NCBI RefSeq assembly: GCF_013697085.1
Contig: NZ_JACEFT010000009.1
Location: 62,001 to 126,000 of the forward strand
From: Billgrantia kenyensis
GTDB taxonomy: Bacteria > Pseudomonadota > Gammaproteobacteria > Pseudomonadales > Halomonadaceae
Length of the DNA stretch: 64,000 nt
Reading direction: 5' to 3'
Of the stretch, positions 18,625 to 27,539 are shown one piece after another (positions within the stretch are counted from its first letter, which is position 1; every line of letters begins with the position of its first letter). A program made the translations under genes and the position numbers. The notes beneath the pieces are model-generated. The model was not told the DNA's origin, searched no databases, and saw nothing but the letters and a program-made list of their open reading frames with translations.

Positions 18625-19242
18625 ATGTCGAACAAGGATGTTCCTGCGTACTACTCCCAGTGGGTTTCCAGCGAGCGTATTCCCGACCTGCTGGCCGGAC
18701 GCCTGCACGCCGCCGACGATCCCCGCTGGGTCGAGTCCGGTGCTCCCAGCGCCGAGGCGTATGCGCGCTGGGCCTCGCATATCTGCGGCATGGCCTGCAC
18801 CAAGATGCTGCTCGAGGAGCTGCGCGGCGTGCGGGCGAGCCTGTTCGAGCTGCTCGAAAGGTGCCGGGAGGTCGGCGGCTACGAGGTGTCGGAGGCGGGC
18901 ATCAAGGGCCTCTACTACCGGCCCCTGGTGCAGCTGCTGAGGGAGCGTCACGCGCTGGCGGCCGAGGTCGTGGAGCACGTCGAGGCCGAGCGGCTGGTCG
19001 AATGGTTGGAGGAGGGGCACCGTGTGATCGCCTCGGTGCACCCTTCGATTCGCACACCCGAGCAGGACCCGCCGCAGCGGGGCGGGCATCTGGTCTATCT
19101 CTTCGGTTGCGACGAGAGTGGGCGTCTGCGCTTCCACAATCCCTCCGGCCTGCCCGGAGCGAATCAGGCGGACGCCCGCCTCGCGCCTGCGGTGTTCGAG
19201 CGTTTCTTCGCCGGACGCGGAATCCTGATACGACGCGGCTAG
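18625..19242 (+). CDS. Peptidase C39-like family protein
   Basis: A 205-residue protein with the order of a papain-like C39 domain: VPAYYSQW near the start, HICGMACTKMLL with a candidate catalytic Cys (about residue 54), GGHLVYLFG with the His (about 153), and FHNPSG with the Asn. No signal peptide, membrane segment or ABC domain, so it is not a bacteriocin exporter. It starts 13 bp after cadR and could be co-transcribed. Substrate and role unknown. Confidence 0.7.
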   Translation: MSNKDVPAYYSQWVSSERIPDLLAGRLHAADDPRWVESGAPSAEAYARWASHICGMACTKMLLEELRGVRASLFELLERCREVGGYEVSEAGIKGLYYRPLVQLLRERHALAAEVVEHVEAERLVEWLEEGHRVIASVHPSIRTPEQDPPQRGGHLVYLFGCDESGRLRFHNPSGLPGANQADARLAPAVFERFFAGRGILIRRG

Positions 19243-20387
19243 CCGCGTCGATACACCCGCCGGCCCAGGGCCCATACCTCGTCGATGGCCCACTTGCCCT
19301 CGCTCAATACCAGCAGGTCGGCGTCACGGCCGGGCTCGAGGCGTCCCTTGGCGGTGAGCTTGAGGGCGTCGGCGGCGTGAGCGCTGGCGGCGCCGACGGC
19401 ATGCTCCAGCGGCACGCCGTGCTTCTCGATGCATTCGCCGACGACCTCGAACAGGCTGGCGAGGCGGCCGGGTTCGAGCCCGACGAAGCGGCGCTCGGCG
19501 TCAAAGCGCGGCAGCGAGGCATTGGCATCGGAGGAGAGCGTGATGCGTGACGGCTCGACGCGGGCATGCAGCGCGCGGGCCACGGCCTCGGCGGCGGGTA
19601 CTTCGCCCCCGGCCAACAGCTCCGCGGTGGTGCTGGTAGTGAAGTCGATGCGCCCGCCTTCCCGGGCGAAGCGCAGGCCGTCCTCGAACAGCGCCGGGGT
19701 ACGGTTGATGTGGGTGGGCAGGAACTGGGCGAGCGGAATGGCGCTACCTCGGGCCGCCTCGCGCAGCGGCTCCAGGTGAGTGGGGGCATCGCCGGTATGG
19801 ATGAAGACGATACCCGACTTGCCCGCCAGCATGCCGGCGGTGCGTGCCTCGGCGGCCAGGCGCGCCAGCTCGAAGGCGGAGGGCTGCGAGCCGCGATGAT
19901 CGCTGATCGCCACTTCGCCCAGGCCGATGAATTCGGGGATGAACAGGATGTCGCTGCCCACCGAGCCGGTCAGTGTCACCGGCGGCAGCTGGTAGGAGCC
20001 GGTGTAGCAGTAGGTGGTGAGGCCAGCTGCGGCGAGCTCTCGGGCCTTGCCCAGCAGGTTGGCCGGTGTCCGGGTCAGGGCGTCGGTGCCCAGTGCGCCA
20101 ATCAACGTGGTGACCCCCGAGGCCAGGGCGTTCTCGAGCGTCAGTTCGGCGGTGCGGGTGCCGAAGCCACCCTCGCCGCCGCCGCCGATGAAATGCACCA
20201 GCGGGTCGACCAGGCCGGGGATGACCCGACGCCCCGCCAGGTCGATCTCCTCGATGGCCGGGCCGGCGGCAGGCATTGGCTGGTCGACCGGCACCACGGC
20301 GGCGAGGCGTGCGTCGGCGATCAGCAGATGGCAGAGCCCAAGGTTGCGTGGTGCATGCAGCTGGGCATTCTTCAGCAGGGTCAGCAT
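19239..20387 (-). CDS. iadA: Isoaspartyl dipeptidase (IadA) homologue with altered metal ligands
   Basis: A 382-residue amidohydrolase-superfamily protein aligning along its length with IadA, which hydrolyses beta-aspartyl dipeptides. Substrate residues look conserved (E72 in GGGGEGG, Y132 in TGSYQLP, R163 in SDHRG, R229 in THINR, S291 in SSDANAS). Metal ligands H65, H197, H226 and D287 are present. The first His of the HxH pair is Leu (DPLVH, L63) and the position of the carbamylated Lys holds Glu (E158). It may be a mononuclear enzyme, a changed specificity or inactive. GAGGAG precedes the ATG. It lies 64 bp downstream of an amino-acid-binding protein gene, probably the last gene of that operon. 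Confidence 0.82.
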   Translation of the reverse strand: MLTLLKNAQLHAPRNLGLCHLLIADARLAAVVPVDQPMPAAGPAIEEIDLAGRRVIPGLVDPLVHFIGGGGEGGFGTRTAELTLENALASGVTTLIGALGTDALTRTPANLLGKARELAAAGLTTYCYTGSYQLPPVTLTGSVGSDILFIPEFIGLGEVAISDHRGSQPSAFELARLAAEARTAGMLAGKSGIVFIHTGDAPTHLEPLREAARGSAIPLAQFLPTHINRTPALFEDGLRFAREGGRIDFTTSTTAELLAGGEVPAAEAVARALHARVEPSRITLSSDANASLPRFDAERRFVGLEPGRLASLFEVVGECIEKHGVPLEHAVGAASAHAADALKLTAKGRLEPGRDADLLVLSEGKWAIDEVWALGRRVYRRG

Positions 20388-20450
20388 TCCGGCTCCTCGT
20401 GAAGGCGAACGCCGACTATTGCCGGCGTTCGCGGAGAGTGTCGTTCTGGC

Positions 20451-21236
20451 TTAGAGCTTGATGTCGTAGTTGAAGTAGCGCTCCATGATCTCATCATAGG
20501 TGCCGTCTTCCTTGAGTGCGGCAAGCGCCTCGTTGAAGCGCTCCGCCAGCGCCTCGTCGCGCATGCGGAAGGCCACGCCGACGCCCTTGCCGAAAATGTG
20601 CTCGGGCTCCTTGATGAAGTCGCTGATGCGTTGAAACTGGCTTCCCTCGGTGTCGATACCCATGCTGGACTCCGCCACCGGGTAGTCCATGAAGGTGAGG
20701 TCGAGACGGCCTGCACGCATGTCGGTGACGACGTCGTCGGCGCTGGTGTAGCGACGGATTTCCACCAGGTCGCCGTAGAGCTCGCTGACGTAATTGTCCT
20801 GCAGCGTGGCGCGCTGCACGCCGACCACCAGCCCCTCGAGGCTGTCGCGGTCTTCGATGTCGATGTCGCGGTCACGCGTGGTGATCCAGGCGCTCGGGGT
20901 GGTGTAGTAGGGCTCGGAGAAGAGTACGCGCTCGGCACGCTCCTCGGTGATGGCCATGGACGACATGATGGCGTCGTAGTTGCGTGCCAGCAGGCCGGGA
21001 ATGATGCCGTCCCAATCCTGCTCCACCCAGGTGCAGGTGACTTCCATGTACTCGCATGCGGCGTTACCCAGCTCAATCTCGAAGCCGGTTAGTTCACCAT
21101 CCGGCTGACGGTACATGAAGGGCTCGTAGGGAATGTCGACGCCCAGACGGATTTCGGAATAGTCGCGGGCCTGGGCGGTACCGGCGGTCAGGCCGGCCGC
21201 CAGAGTGGCAGCCAGAATCATGTTGAGAGCACGCAT
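20451..21236 (-). CDS. Amino-acid ABC transporter periplasmic binding protein, paralogue 1 of 3
   Basis: A 261-residue type II binding protein with a signal peptide ending near AGTAQA. Contains GVDIPYEPFMYRQPDGELTG and DAIMSSMAITEERA, typical of the lysine/arginine/ornithine/histidine-binding branch. It is clearly paralogous to the two genes upstream (21598-22365, 22444-23211), sharing the closing motif DEALAERFNEALAALKEDGT. It is the most divergent of the three by eye. AGGAGG lies 7 nt before the ATG. Confidence 0.92.
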   Translation of the reverse strand: MRALNMILAATLAAGLTAGTAQARDYSEIRLGVDIPYEPFMYRQPDGELTGFEIELGNAACEYMEVTCTWVEQDWDGIIPGLLARNYDAIMSSMAITEERAERVLFSEPYYTTPSAWITTRDRDIDIEDRDSLEGLVVGVQRATLQDNYVSELYGDLVEIRRYTSADDVVTDMRAGRLDLTFMDYPVAESSMGIDTEGSQFQRISDFIKEPEHIFGKGVGVAFRMRDEALAERFNEALAALKEDGTYDEIMERYFNYDIKL

Positions 21237-21402
21237 GAGTCTTCCTCCTGGGAAGGTGTCGTTTTCAACGAGTTTTCATTGCCGAAGTCGGCAGGGTCGT
21301 CGCGATTCAGGCGCGACAAGGCACACGAGCGTTGCCATTCAGGCAAGGACGTGTCGATGGCCGGGCGTGCCGATGCGACCGGGAAGGCCGCGGGAAGGGG
21401 AC

Positions 21403-21489
21403 TTATTCGTCGAACCACTCGCTGAGGTAGAAGCTGTCGAAGTAACAGCAATAGACCTCAGACATGGGCTGTGGGAAGCGATCGATCAT
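21403..21489 (-). CDS. Putative 28-residue aromatic-rich small protein or leader peptide
   Basis: Inside the 361-bp gap between binding-protein genes 2 and 1, an ATG preceded by CAGGA (spacing 9) opens a 29-codon frame. The peptide has eight aromatic residues of 28 and the segment EVYCCYFDSFYLSEWF, unusual for random high-GC sequence. Downstream, before the next gene, three short hairpins can be drawn, for example TGCCGA/TCGGCA and GTCGCG/CGCGAC. It could be a leader peptide or a small membrane-associated protein. I recognise no family. Confidence 0.4.
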   Translation of the reverse strand: MIDRFPQPMSEVYCCYFDSFYLSEWFDE

Positions 21490-21597
21490 GGACGGTGTCC
21501 TGATGCGTTTCGTACAGCATCGAATTTCCTGGATGTCGCGGCCCTTGTCAACCACCCGCCTCGACCGCTGCCGGCCAAGGCGGGAGGCCCTGTTACG

Positions 21598-22365
21598 CTA
21601 GTCCGTGAAATAACGGTCGTGGATCTCGTCGTAGGTGCCGTCTTCCTTGAGCGCGGCCAGCGCCTCGTTGAAGCGTTCCGCCAAGGCTTCGTCGCGGGGG
21701 CGGAAGGCGATCGCGATGCCGTCGCCGAAGTACTCGTAGGGCTCGCGAATCATCTCGCCAACCACGCGGTACTCGCTGCGCTCGCTGTCGAGCAGGGTGG
21801 TCTTGCCCACCGGGTAGTTGACGAAGACCAGGTCGAGACGGCCCGACTCCATGTCCAGCAGCATGTCGTCCACGCTGGAGTAGCGGCGTACGGAGGCCAC
21901 GTCGCCGTAGAAGTCGGTGGCGTAGCTGTCCTGCAGGGTGCCGCGCTGCACGCCCAGGGTGCGTCCGGCCAGGCTCTCCTCCGAGGGCATCTCGATGTCG
22001 GTGTCGACGGGGCCGAACCAGGCCGAGGGCGGGGTAAAGTAGGCATCGGAGAACAGCACCTGGGCGCGGCGCTCCTCGTTGATGGTCATCGACGACATGA
22101 TGGCGTCGTAATTGCGTGCCATCAGCCCAGGAATGATGCCGTCCCACTGCTGCTCGATCCACTCGCAGGTGATGCCCATCTGCTCGCACAGGGCATTGCC
22201 GAGGTCGATGTCGAAGCCGGTCAGTTCGCCATCCGGGGTGCGGTACTGCATGGGCTCATAGGGTACATCGACGCCGAAGCGGACGTGATCGTAGCTGTCA
22301 CGGGCATGTGCCTGGCCGAAAACCAGCACCACGCCGGCCAGCGAGGCGAGAAAAGCGTTCTTCAT
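21598..22365 (-). CDS. Amino-acid ABC transporter periplasmic binding protein, paralogue 2 of 3
   Basis: A 255-residue protein with a signal peptide (to about residue 22, ending HA). It has GVDVPYEPMQYRTPDGELTG, CEWIEQQWDGIIPGLMARNYDAIMSSMTINEERR and SVDDMLLDMESGRLDLVF, placing it with cationic-amino-acid binding proteins. Very similar along its length to the adjacent paralogue 3. Same strand as and downstream of the permease and ATPase genes, so probably an alternative receptor for the same membrane complex. Confidence 0.93.
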   Translation of the reverse strand: MKNAFLASLAGVVLVFGQAHARDSYDHVRFGVDVPYEPMQYRTPDGELTGFDIDLGNALCEQMGITCEWIEQQWDGIIPGLMARNYDAIMSSMTINEERRAQVLFSDAYFTPPSAWFGPVDTDIEMPSEESLAGRTLGVQRGTLQDSYATDFYGDVASVRRYSSVDDMLLDMESGRLDLVFVNYPVGKTTLLDSERSEYRVVGEMIREPYEYFGDGIAIAFRPRDEALAERFNEALAALKEDGTYDEIHDRYFTD

Positions 22366-22395
22366 GACAATCCCTTGTTATTGTCTTGGTTGGAG

Positions 22396-22419
22396 GCGCC
22401 GCGCCCAGGGGCGCGGCGC
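22396..22419 (-). repeat. Strong intercistronic hairpin between binding-protein genes 3 and 2
   Basis: An 11-bp perfect inverted repeat, GCGCCGCGCCC and its complement, with a 2-nt centre, in the 78-bp gap between two paralogous genes. No T-run follows, so it is not a standard terminator; an RNA-stabilising or partial-attenuation hairpin, as after other binding-protein genes, is more likely. Confidence 0.7.
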
Positions 22420-22443
22420 TCGAGCACTGACGCTTCGTCGAGC

Positions 22444-23211
22444 TTACTCTTCGCCGAAATAGCGCTCGTAGATCTCGTCGTAGGTGCCGTCTTCCTTCAG
22501 TGTGGCCAGGGCCTCGTTGAAGCGCTCGGCCAAGGCCTCGTCACGCGGACGGAAGGCGATGCCGAAGCCTTCGCCGAAGTACTCTTCCGGCTCGGTGACC
22601 ATCTCGCCGACCACCTCGAACTCGCCTCTGTGGTTGTCGAGCAGCGTAGCCTGGCCGACGATGAACTCGAGGAAGACCAGGTCCAGGCGCTGGGCCTGGA
22701 GGTCCAGCACCATGTCATCGGCGGTGGAGTAGCGGCTGACGTTGGCCACGCGGCCGTAGTTGTCGGTGACATAGCCGTCGAAGGTAGTACCACGCTGTAC
22801 GCCGATGCTCTTGCCGGCCAGGGTCTCCTCGTTGATCTCTTCGACATCGCTACCCGCAGGAGCGAACCAGGCACCGGGGATGGTGATATAGGGATCGGAG
22901 AAGAGCACGGTCTGGCGGCGCTCTTCATTGATCGTCATGGAGGACATGATGGCGTCGTAGTTGCGTGCCAGCAGGCCGGGAATGATGCCGTCCCACTCCT
23001 GTTCGATCCACTCGCAGGTCACGCCGATCTCGGCGCAGAGGGCATTGCCCAGGTCGATGTCGAAGCCGGTCAGCTCGCCGTCGGCGTCACGGTACTCCAT
23101 CGGCTCGTAGGGGATATCGACGCCGAAGCGCACGTGATCGTAATCGCGAGCCTGTGCAGTTCCGGCAGCCAGGGCCAAGCCTAGCAGGGATACGGTAAAC
23201 AGTTTTTTCAT
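22444..23211 (-). CDS. Amino-acid ABC transporter periplasmic binding protein, paralogue 3 of 3
   Basis: A 255-residue protein starting MKKLFTVSLLGLALAAGTAQA, a clear signal peptide. The open frame reaches back to 23343, but AGGGA lies 9 nt before this ATG and the upstream residues are not signal-like. Motifs GVDIPYEPMEYRDADGELTG, CEWIEQEWDGIIPGLLARNY and LDLQAQRLDLVFLEF match the lysine/arginine/ornithine-binding family. It is the first binding-protein gene after the two permeases and is probably the ancestral receptor of the operon. Confidence 0.94.
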   Translation of the reverse strand: MKKLFTVSLLGLALAAGTAQARDYDHVRFGVDIPYEPMEYRDADGELTGFDIDLGNALCAEIGVTCEWIEQEWDGIIPGLLARNYDAIMSSMTINEERRQTVLFSDPYITIPGAWFAPAGSDVEEINEETLAGKSIGVQRGTTFDGYVTDNYGRVANVSRYSTADDMVLDLQAQRLDLVFLEFIVGQATLLDNHRGEFEVVGEMVTEPEEYFGEGFGIAFRPRDEALAERFNEALATLKEDGTYDEIYERYFGEE

Positions 23212-23332
23212 GGTTTGTTTCCCTTTGTAGTATTCGTGCACCGTTTCGGTGACGTCGCGCCTGAATTTAGCGCAGCTGCGCCGCGCTCGAAAGTCCCGAT
23301 GCGCGGTTTTTCCAACGACTGTTTGACGTTGT

Positions 23333-24064
23333 TCAGTTGCCACCCTGCGGTTTGAGATGAGCCAACAGCCTCTTTTCCAGGTAGCGGAAAAAATAGAGGA
23401 TGGCGAATGTCAGGCACAGGTAGATCGCTGCCGCGAAAAGGAAGGCTTCGAACGGCGCGTAGAAGCGCGCATAGACGAAGCGCGCCGCGCCGGTGAGGTC
23501 CATCAGCGTGACCACGCTGGCGATGGCGCTGGCGTGAAGCATGAAGATCACCTCGTTGCCATAGGCAGGCAGGGCACGGCGAAAGGCGCTGGGCAGTACG
23601 ATGCGTCGCATCATCAGCCCCTGTGACATGCCGTAGGCTTTGGCTGCCTCGATCTCACCCCGCGGCGTGGCCTTGATCGCGCCGCGGAATATCTCGGTGG
23701 TATAGGCAGCGGTATTCAAGGTGAAAGCGATCAGTGCCGGGTAGAAGGCTTCGCGCAGGATCGGCCACAGGAAGGTCTGCTGGATGCCGTCGAAAAACAC
23801 CACGCCGTAGTAGATGATGTAGAGCTGGATCAGCAGCGGTGTGCCGCGAAACACATAGGTATAGACATAGATCGGCAGGCTGATCCAGCGACGGTTCGAG
23901 CTGCGCCCGATGGCCAGCGGTATCGCCAGCACCAGGCCGGCGACCAGCGAAAGGAACACCAGCTGAGTGGTGACGACCAGCCCATCCCAGTAATAGGCGA
24001 TGGTCTGGGGAGTAAAGATACGGTTGTCTGCAAGCAGCTCGTTGAGCCAGGCCAGGTTCTCCAT
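23333..24064 (-). CDS. Amino-acid ABC transporter permease, HisM-like
   Basis: A 243-residue inner-membrane protein with about five helices and the EAA loop GEIEAAKAYGMSQGLMMRRIVLPSAFRRALP that contacts the ATPase. It begins 1 bp after the end of the HisQ-like gene, so the two are translationally coupled. With its partner it forms the heteromeric channel of a polar (probably basic) amino-acid importer. Confidence 0.93.
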   Translation of the reverse strand: MENLAWLNELLADNRIFTPQTIAYYWDGLVVTTQLVFLSLVAGLVLAIPLAIGRSSNRRWISLPIYVYTYVFRGTPLLIQLYIIYYGVVFFDGIQQTFLWPILREAFYPALIAFTLNTAAYTTEIFRGAIKATPRGEIEAAKAYGMSQGLMMRRIVLPSAFRRALPAYGNEVIFMLHASAIASVVTLMDLTGAARFVYARFYAPFEAFLFAAAIYLCLTFAILYFFRYLEKRLLAHLKPQGGN

Positions 24065-24065
24065 C

Positions 24066-24767
24066 TCAATGCCCCCCGAAGCCGACGTTGTAGCGCTTCT
24101 GTAGCCTGGCGAACAGCCATTCCGACACGCTGGCGATCAACAGGTAGACGGCGGCCACCGGAATCAGGAAGGTGAACGGTTCGTGGGTGGCACGCGAGGC
24201 TTCGGCGGCCACACGCACCATGTCCGAGAGGCCGATCACCGACACCAGCGCGGTGGTCTTCAGTAGCACCATCCAGTTATTCGAGATCCCCGGTAGCGCA
24301 TGGCGCATCATTTGCGGGAAGCGAATGCGCCGGAATACCAGCCAGGGACTCATGCCGTAGGCCTTGCCGGCTTCGATCTGGCCATGCTCGACGGCCATGA
24401 AGGCGCCGCGAAAGGTCTCGCCCATGTAGGCGCCGAAGATGAAGCCGATGGTGAGCACGCCGGCAGCGAAGGCATTCAGGTTGATGTACCAGTCCAGCCC
24501 GGTGCGGTCGTAGATGGCGTCGGTGACGACGTTGAGCGCCATCTGGCCGCCGAAGAACAGCAGCAGCATCAGCACCAGGTCGGGCACGCCGCGAATGATG
24601 GTGGTATAGAGCGTGGCCACCTTGTGCAGCAGCCAGCTGCGCGACATCTTTGCGCTGGCCGTGAGCAGACCCAGGACCAGGGCGAGAATCAGCGACAGTA
24701 CGGCGAGCTGGAGGGTCACACCGGCCCCCTCCAGCAGCCGTGGCCCGTAGCCATGTAGATCGATCAT
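24066..24767 (-). CDS. Amino-acid ABC transporter permease, HisQ-like
   Basis: A 233-residue permease with the EAA loop GQIEAGKAYGMSPWLVFRRIRFPQMMRHALPG and several membrane helices, close in pattern to HisQ/AotQ. It lies 10 bp downstream of the ATPase and 1 bp upstream of the HisM-like gene. Confidence 0.93.
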   Translation of the reverse strand: MIDLHGYGPRLLEGAGVTLQLAVLSLILALVLGLLTASAKMSRSWLLHKVATLYTTIIRGVPDLVLMLLLFFGGQMALNVVTDAIYDRTGLDWYINLNAFAAGVLTIGFIFGAYMGETFRGAFMAVEHGQIEAGKAYGMSPWLVFRRIRFPQMMRHALPGISNNWMVLLKTTALVSVIGLSDMVRVAAEASRATHEPFTFLIPVAAVYLLIASVSEWLFARLQKRYNVGFGGH

Positions 24768-24777
24768 GCGGTAACCC

Positions 24778-25548
24778 TCAATACTTCGGCGCCAGGAACT
24801 GCTTGAGCCGCGGCGAGGTGGGATTGACCAGTACCTCCTGGGGCGGGCCGGCTTCTTCGACGAGGCCCTGGTGCAGGTAGATCACCTGGCTGGAGACGTC
24901 TCGCGCGAAGCCCATCTCGTGGGTCACCACCACCATGGTGCGGCCCTCGTCGGCCAGGTCGCGCATGACCTTGAGCACGTCGCCAACCAGTTCCGGATCC
25001 AGCGCCGAGGTGGGCTCGTCGAACAGCATCACTTCGGGGTCCATGGCCAGGGCGCGGGCGATGGCCCCGCGCTGCTGCTGGCCACCGGACATCTGGGCGG
25101 GGTAGGCGTCGGCCCGGGCAGTCAGGCCGACTCGCTCGAGCAGAGCGCGGGCATGCTCGATGGCCTCCTTCTTCGGTTTGCCGAGCACATGCACCGGCGC
25201 CTCGATGATGTTCTCCAGCAGGGTCATGTGGGACCACAGATTGAAGCTCTGGAACACCATGGAGAGCCGAGCGCGCATGCGCACTACCTGCTTCCAGTCG
25301 GCCGGCTCGCGGCCGTGCCGGGTCTGCTTGAAGCGGATCTCCTCACCATGCACGATCAGGTCACCCTCGTCGGGCTGTTCGAGCAGGTTCATGCAGCGCA
25401 GGAAGGTACTCTTGCCGGAGCCGGAGGCACCGATCAGGGTGATCACGTCCCCTTTCCTGGCCTCGAGCGAGAGGCCCTTGAGGACTTCGGTATCGCCGAA
25501 GCGCTTCTTGATGTTGCGCACTTCGAGTGGAATCGGGGTATCGGCCAT
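24778..25548 (-). CDS. Amino-acid ABC transporter ATP-binding protein, HisP-like
   Basis: A 256-residue ATPase: Walker [10 protein letters not shown], signature [15 protein letters not shown], Walker [14 protein letters not shown]-loop VTHEMGFA. This is the PAAT family form. The ATG at 25548 has GGAG 10 nt upstream and gives the usual N-terminus; the longer frame to 25599 is less likely. First gene of the transporter operon and energises the HisQ/HisM-like channel. Confidence 0.94.
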   Translation of the reverse strand: MADTPIPLEVRNIKKRFGDTEVLKGLSLEARKGDVITLIGASGSGKSTFLRCMNLLEQPDEGDLIVHGEEIRFKQTRHGREPADWKQVVRMRARLSMVFQSFNLWSHMTLLENIIEAPVHVLGKPKKEAIEHARALLERVGLTARADAYPAQMSGGQQQRGAIARALAMDPEVMLFDEPTSALDPELVGDVLKVMRDLADEGRTMVVVTHEMGFARDVSSQVIYLHQGLVEEAGPPQEVLVNPTSPRLKQFLAPKY

Positions 25549-25787
25549 GAGACGGGCTCCAGGTCGGGACAGGTCGCCTGTGGCGACGGGCCGGTTCAAT
25601 CGGGCAGGCTCGAAAAGGGGCGATTCTAACAGGCCTGGAGGCTTTGGGCAGTGTGGGGGCCGCTGCGTTCCATGAGAGGCGGTTCTGGAAGGAAAAATGT
25701 CTTGTGCATGGCAAGGCTCCTAATGGTTATTGTTGTGTTGCAGCGTCGTTGAAGTTTTCTTGTCGCCGATCATGCCGGCAGCAGCCG

Positions 25788-26774
25788 TCATTCCGGAGGC
25801 GGTACCGGGCAGGCCAGCAGGGCCGCACGGGCTCCTAGCTCCACCTTGGCATTGGGGAACACCACGCTCAGTGGCGTCTCCTCGACGATGACGTCGCCAG
25901 CTTCGCCATCCTCGGCGAGCCGCGTGCCAGGCGGAAATTCGCTGAAGTTGGGCGTGTCATCGGCAAAGCAGAGGCGAAAGTCCGGTGAGTGCCGCCGGAT
26001 TTCGTGGGAGACACGGAAGAAGGCCATGCGGGCCGGGTCGCCTCCCCGCGGTTCTCGTCCCTCGAGCAGGGCTTCGAGCAGTCGGGCCATGGGCGCCAGC
26101 GGGGCCAGATCGTTGTGGCCGAACGGGGCGACGCGTCCCAGCTCCAGGGTGAAGGCCTGGGCCTGATGGTAGTGCTTGGAATAGTGGGAAAACGTCCAGC
26201 TGTGCTGATGTTGATGCAGCACCGCCTGGATACCCGCCTGTGCCAGCCAGCGCCACTGCTCGGGGCGGGTGACCGTTTCGGCGAAAGGGTCGACCACGAA
26301 ACGCGGGTAGCGGCTGTCGCGGATCGCCGTGTGCAGGTCGTAGTGGAGGCGCTCATGCTCAGGGTGACGGGCGAAGAAGTCGTCCACGGCGCGCATCAGC
26401 AGCCGCGCGCGGTCCGGTTCCATGCCCGACTCGCCGAGGTCGTGGCGAAACAGGCGATTGAGATTGGTGTCGACATAGCGCTCGGCCCGGCGGATTGCTT
26501 CGAGGTTGCCCAGCAGTATCAGCACCGGAGCGCCAAGCGGCAGCAGTCCCGCTTCCACGCGGGCCAGGCACTGGCCGATCAGCTCGATGGGGGCAGTCTC
26601 GTTGCCGTGGATACCCACCGAAAGTACGCAAGCCCTGGCCGTCTCCCGGCACTCACTGGGAGTCAGCTCCAGAACGCCTGGCGCGTGAGGGGTATAGGTG
26701 CCGCCACGCACTCTGCCGCTGCGCGACTCAGGCCAGGTCTCTTCAAGGCTCAGCTCGATCCATTCCGACAGCAT
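25788..26774 (-). CDS. astE: Succinylglutamate desuccinylase AstE
   Basis: A 328-residue zinc carboxypeptidase-like enzyme, last step of the arginine succinyltransferase pathway (N-succinylglutamate to glutamate plus succinate). Zinc ligands are visible in GIHGNETAP (H56, E59) and HYDLHTAI; the catalytic Glu is probably in TLELGRVAPFG. It lies 239 bp upstream of a basic-amino-acid-type ABC operon on the same strand, supporting arginine or ornithine as that importer's substrate. No other ast genes are in the window. Confidence 0.92.
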   Translation of the reverse strand: MLSEWIELSLEETWPESRSGRVRGGTYTPHAPGVLELTPSECRETARACVLSVGIHGNETAPIELIGQCLARVEAGLLPLGAPVLILLGNLEAIRRAERYVDTNLNRLFRHDLGESGMEPDRARLLMRAVDDFFARHPEHERLHYDLHTAIRDSRYPRFVVDPFAETVTRPEQWRWLAQAGIQAVLHQHQHSWTFSHYSKHYHQAQAFTLELGRVAPFGHNDLAPLAPMARLLEALLEGREPRGGDPARMAFFRVSHEIRRHSPDFRLCFADDTPNFSEFPPGTRLAEDGEAGDVIVEETPLSVVFPNAKVELGARAALLACPVPPPE

Positions 26775-26881
26775 GCTGTATCCAGGGCGGTTGAGGGTCC
26801 TTGGCTACCTTCCTGCGCAGAGGCGGATATCTCAAGCTCAGGCGTCGGGCTGGTGAAAGCTCGGGTGCGATAATGAAACCC

Positions 26882-27433
26882 TCATTGGCGCCACGGCTCG
26901 CAGCGCTCGCCCTGATCAACCTCGATGAACTCCTCCACCGGAAAGGCCATGCGATCGGCTTGCTCCACCAGTTCGCGATGGACTTCGGGGTCGAGCTCCG
27001 GATCGCGTGCCAGGATCCACAGGTAGTCGCGGGTGGGGCCCGAGACCAGCGCCCAGCGGTAGTCATCGTCGAGCACCAGGACGTTATAGCCGCCAAAGAA
27101 GGGGCCGAAGAAGCTGACCTTGAGGTGCGCCACGTCTTCTTCCCTGACGAAGTAGGCGCGGCCCTCGGCTTGATCCACTTCACCCGCCGCCAGGTTGACG
27201 CCGCGGTTGATGACGCGAACGCCGCCATCCTCGCGCAGGGAGTAGTCGGCGGTGACGCAGTCCAGTCCACGCTCGAAGGAGTGGTCGAAGCGGGCAATCT
27301 CGTACCACTCTCCCAGGTAGCGTTCGAGCTCGAAGCCGGTCACTGGCTGGGTGCCCTTGGGCGTGCCTGTACACCCGCCAAGCAGAGTGGCGGTGAGCAG
27401 GAGGGGGACGATACGGTCTGGCCAAAGGGGCAT
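26882..27433 (-). CDS. blc: Outer-membrane lipocalin Blc-like lipoprotein
   Basis: A 183-residue protein with a lipoprotein signal (lipobox LLGGC, Cys about 21) and bacterial lipocalin motifs YLGEWYEIARFDHSFERGL, GYNVLVLDDDYRWALVSGP and DYLWILARDP. Blc-type lipocalins bind lysophospholipids or fatty acids at the outer membrane. The residue after the lipidated Cys is Thr, not Asp, compatible with outer-membrane sorting. GAGG lies 7 nt before the ATG. Confidence 0.93.
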   Translation of the reverse strand: MPLWPDRIVPLLLTATLLGGCTGTPKGTQPVTGFELERYLGEWYEIARFDHSFERGLDCVTADYSLREDGGVRVINRGVNLAAGEVDQAEGRAYFVREEDVAHLKVSFFGPFFGGYNVLVLDDDYRWALVSGPTRDYLWILARDPELDPEVHRELVEQADRMAFPVEEFIEVDQGERCEPWRQ

Positions 27434-27539
27434 GTCATGTCCTCGACGATCTGCGCTGTGGCAGACTTTGGTGCAATGGGGGCGCGGGCGGGCCGGGCCT
27501 AAGCTGGCACCTTGCCATCCTGACGGCGAGGAGCCCGAT

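Noticed and set aside
21205..23184. 659-codon plus-strand frame
   Set aside because: Runs antisense through all three binding-protein genes; the internal repetition only mirrors the paralogues.
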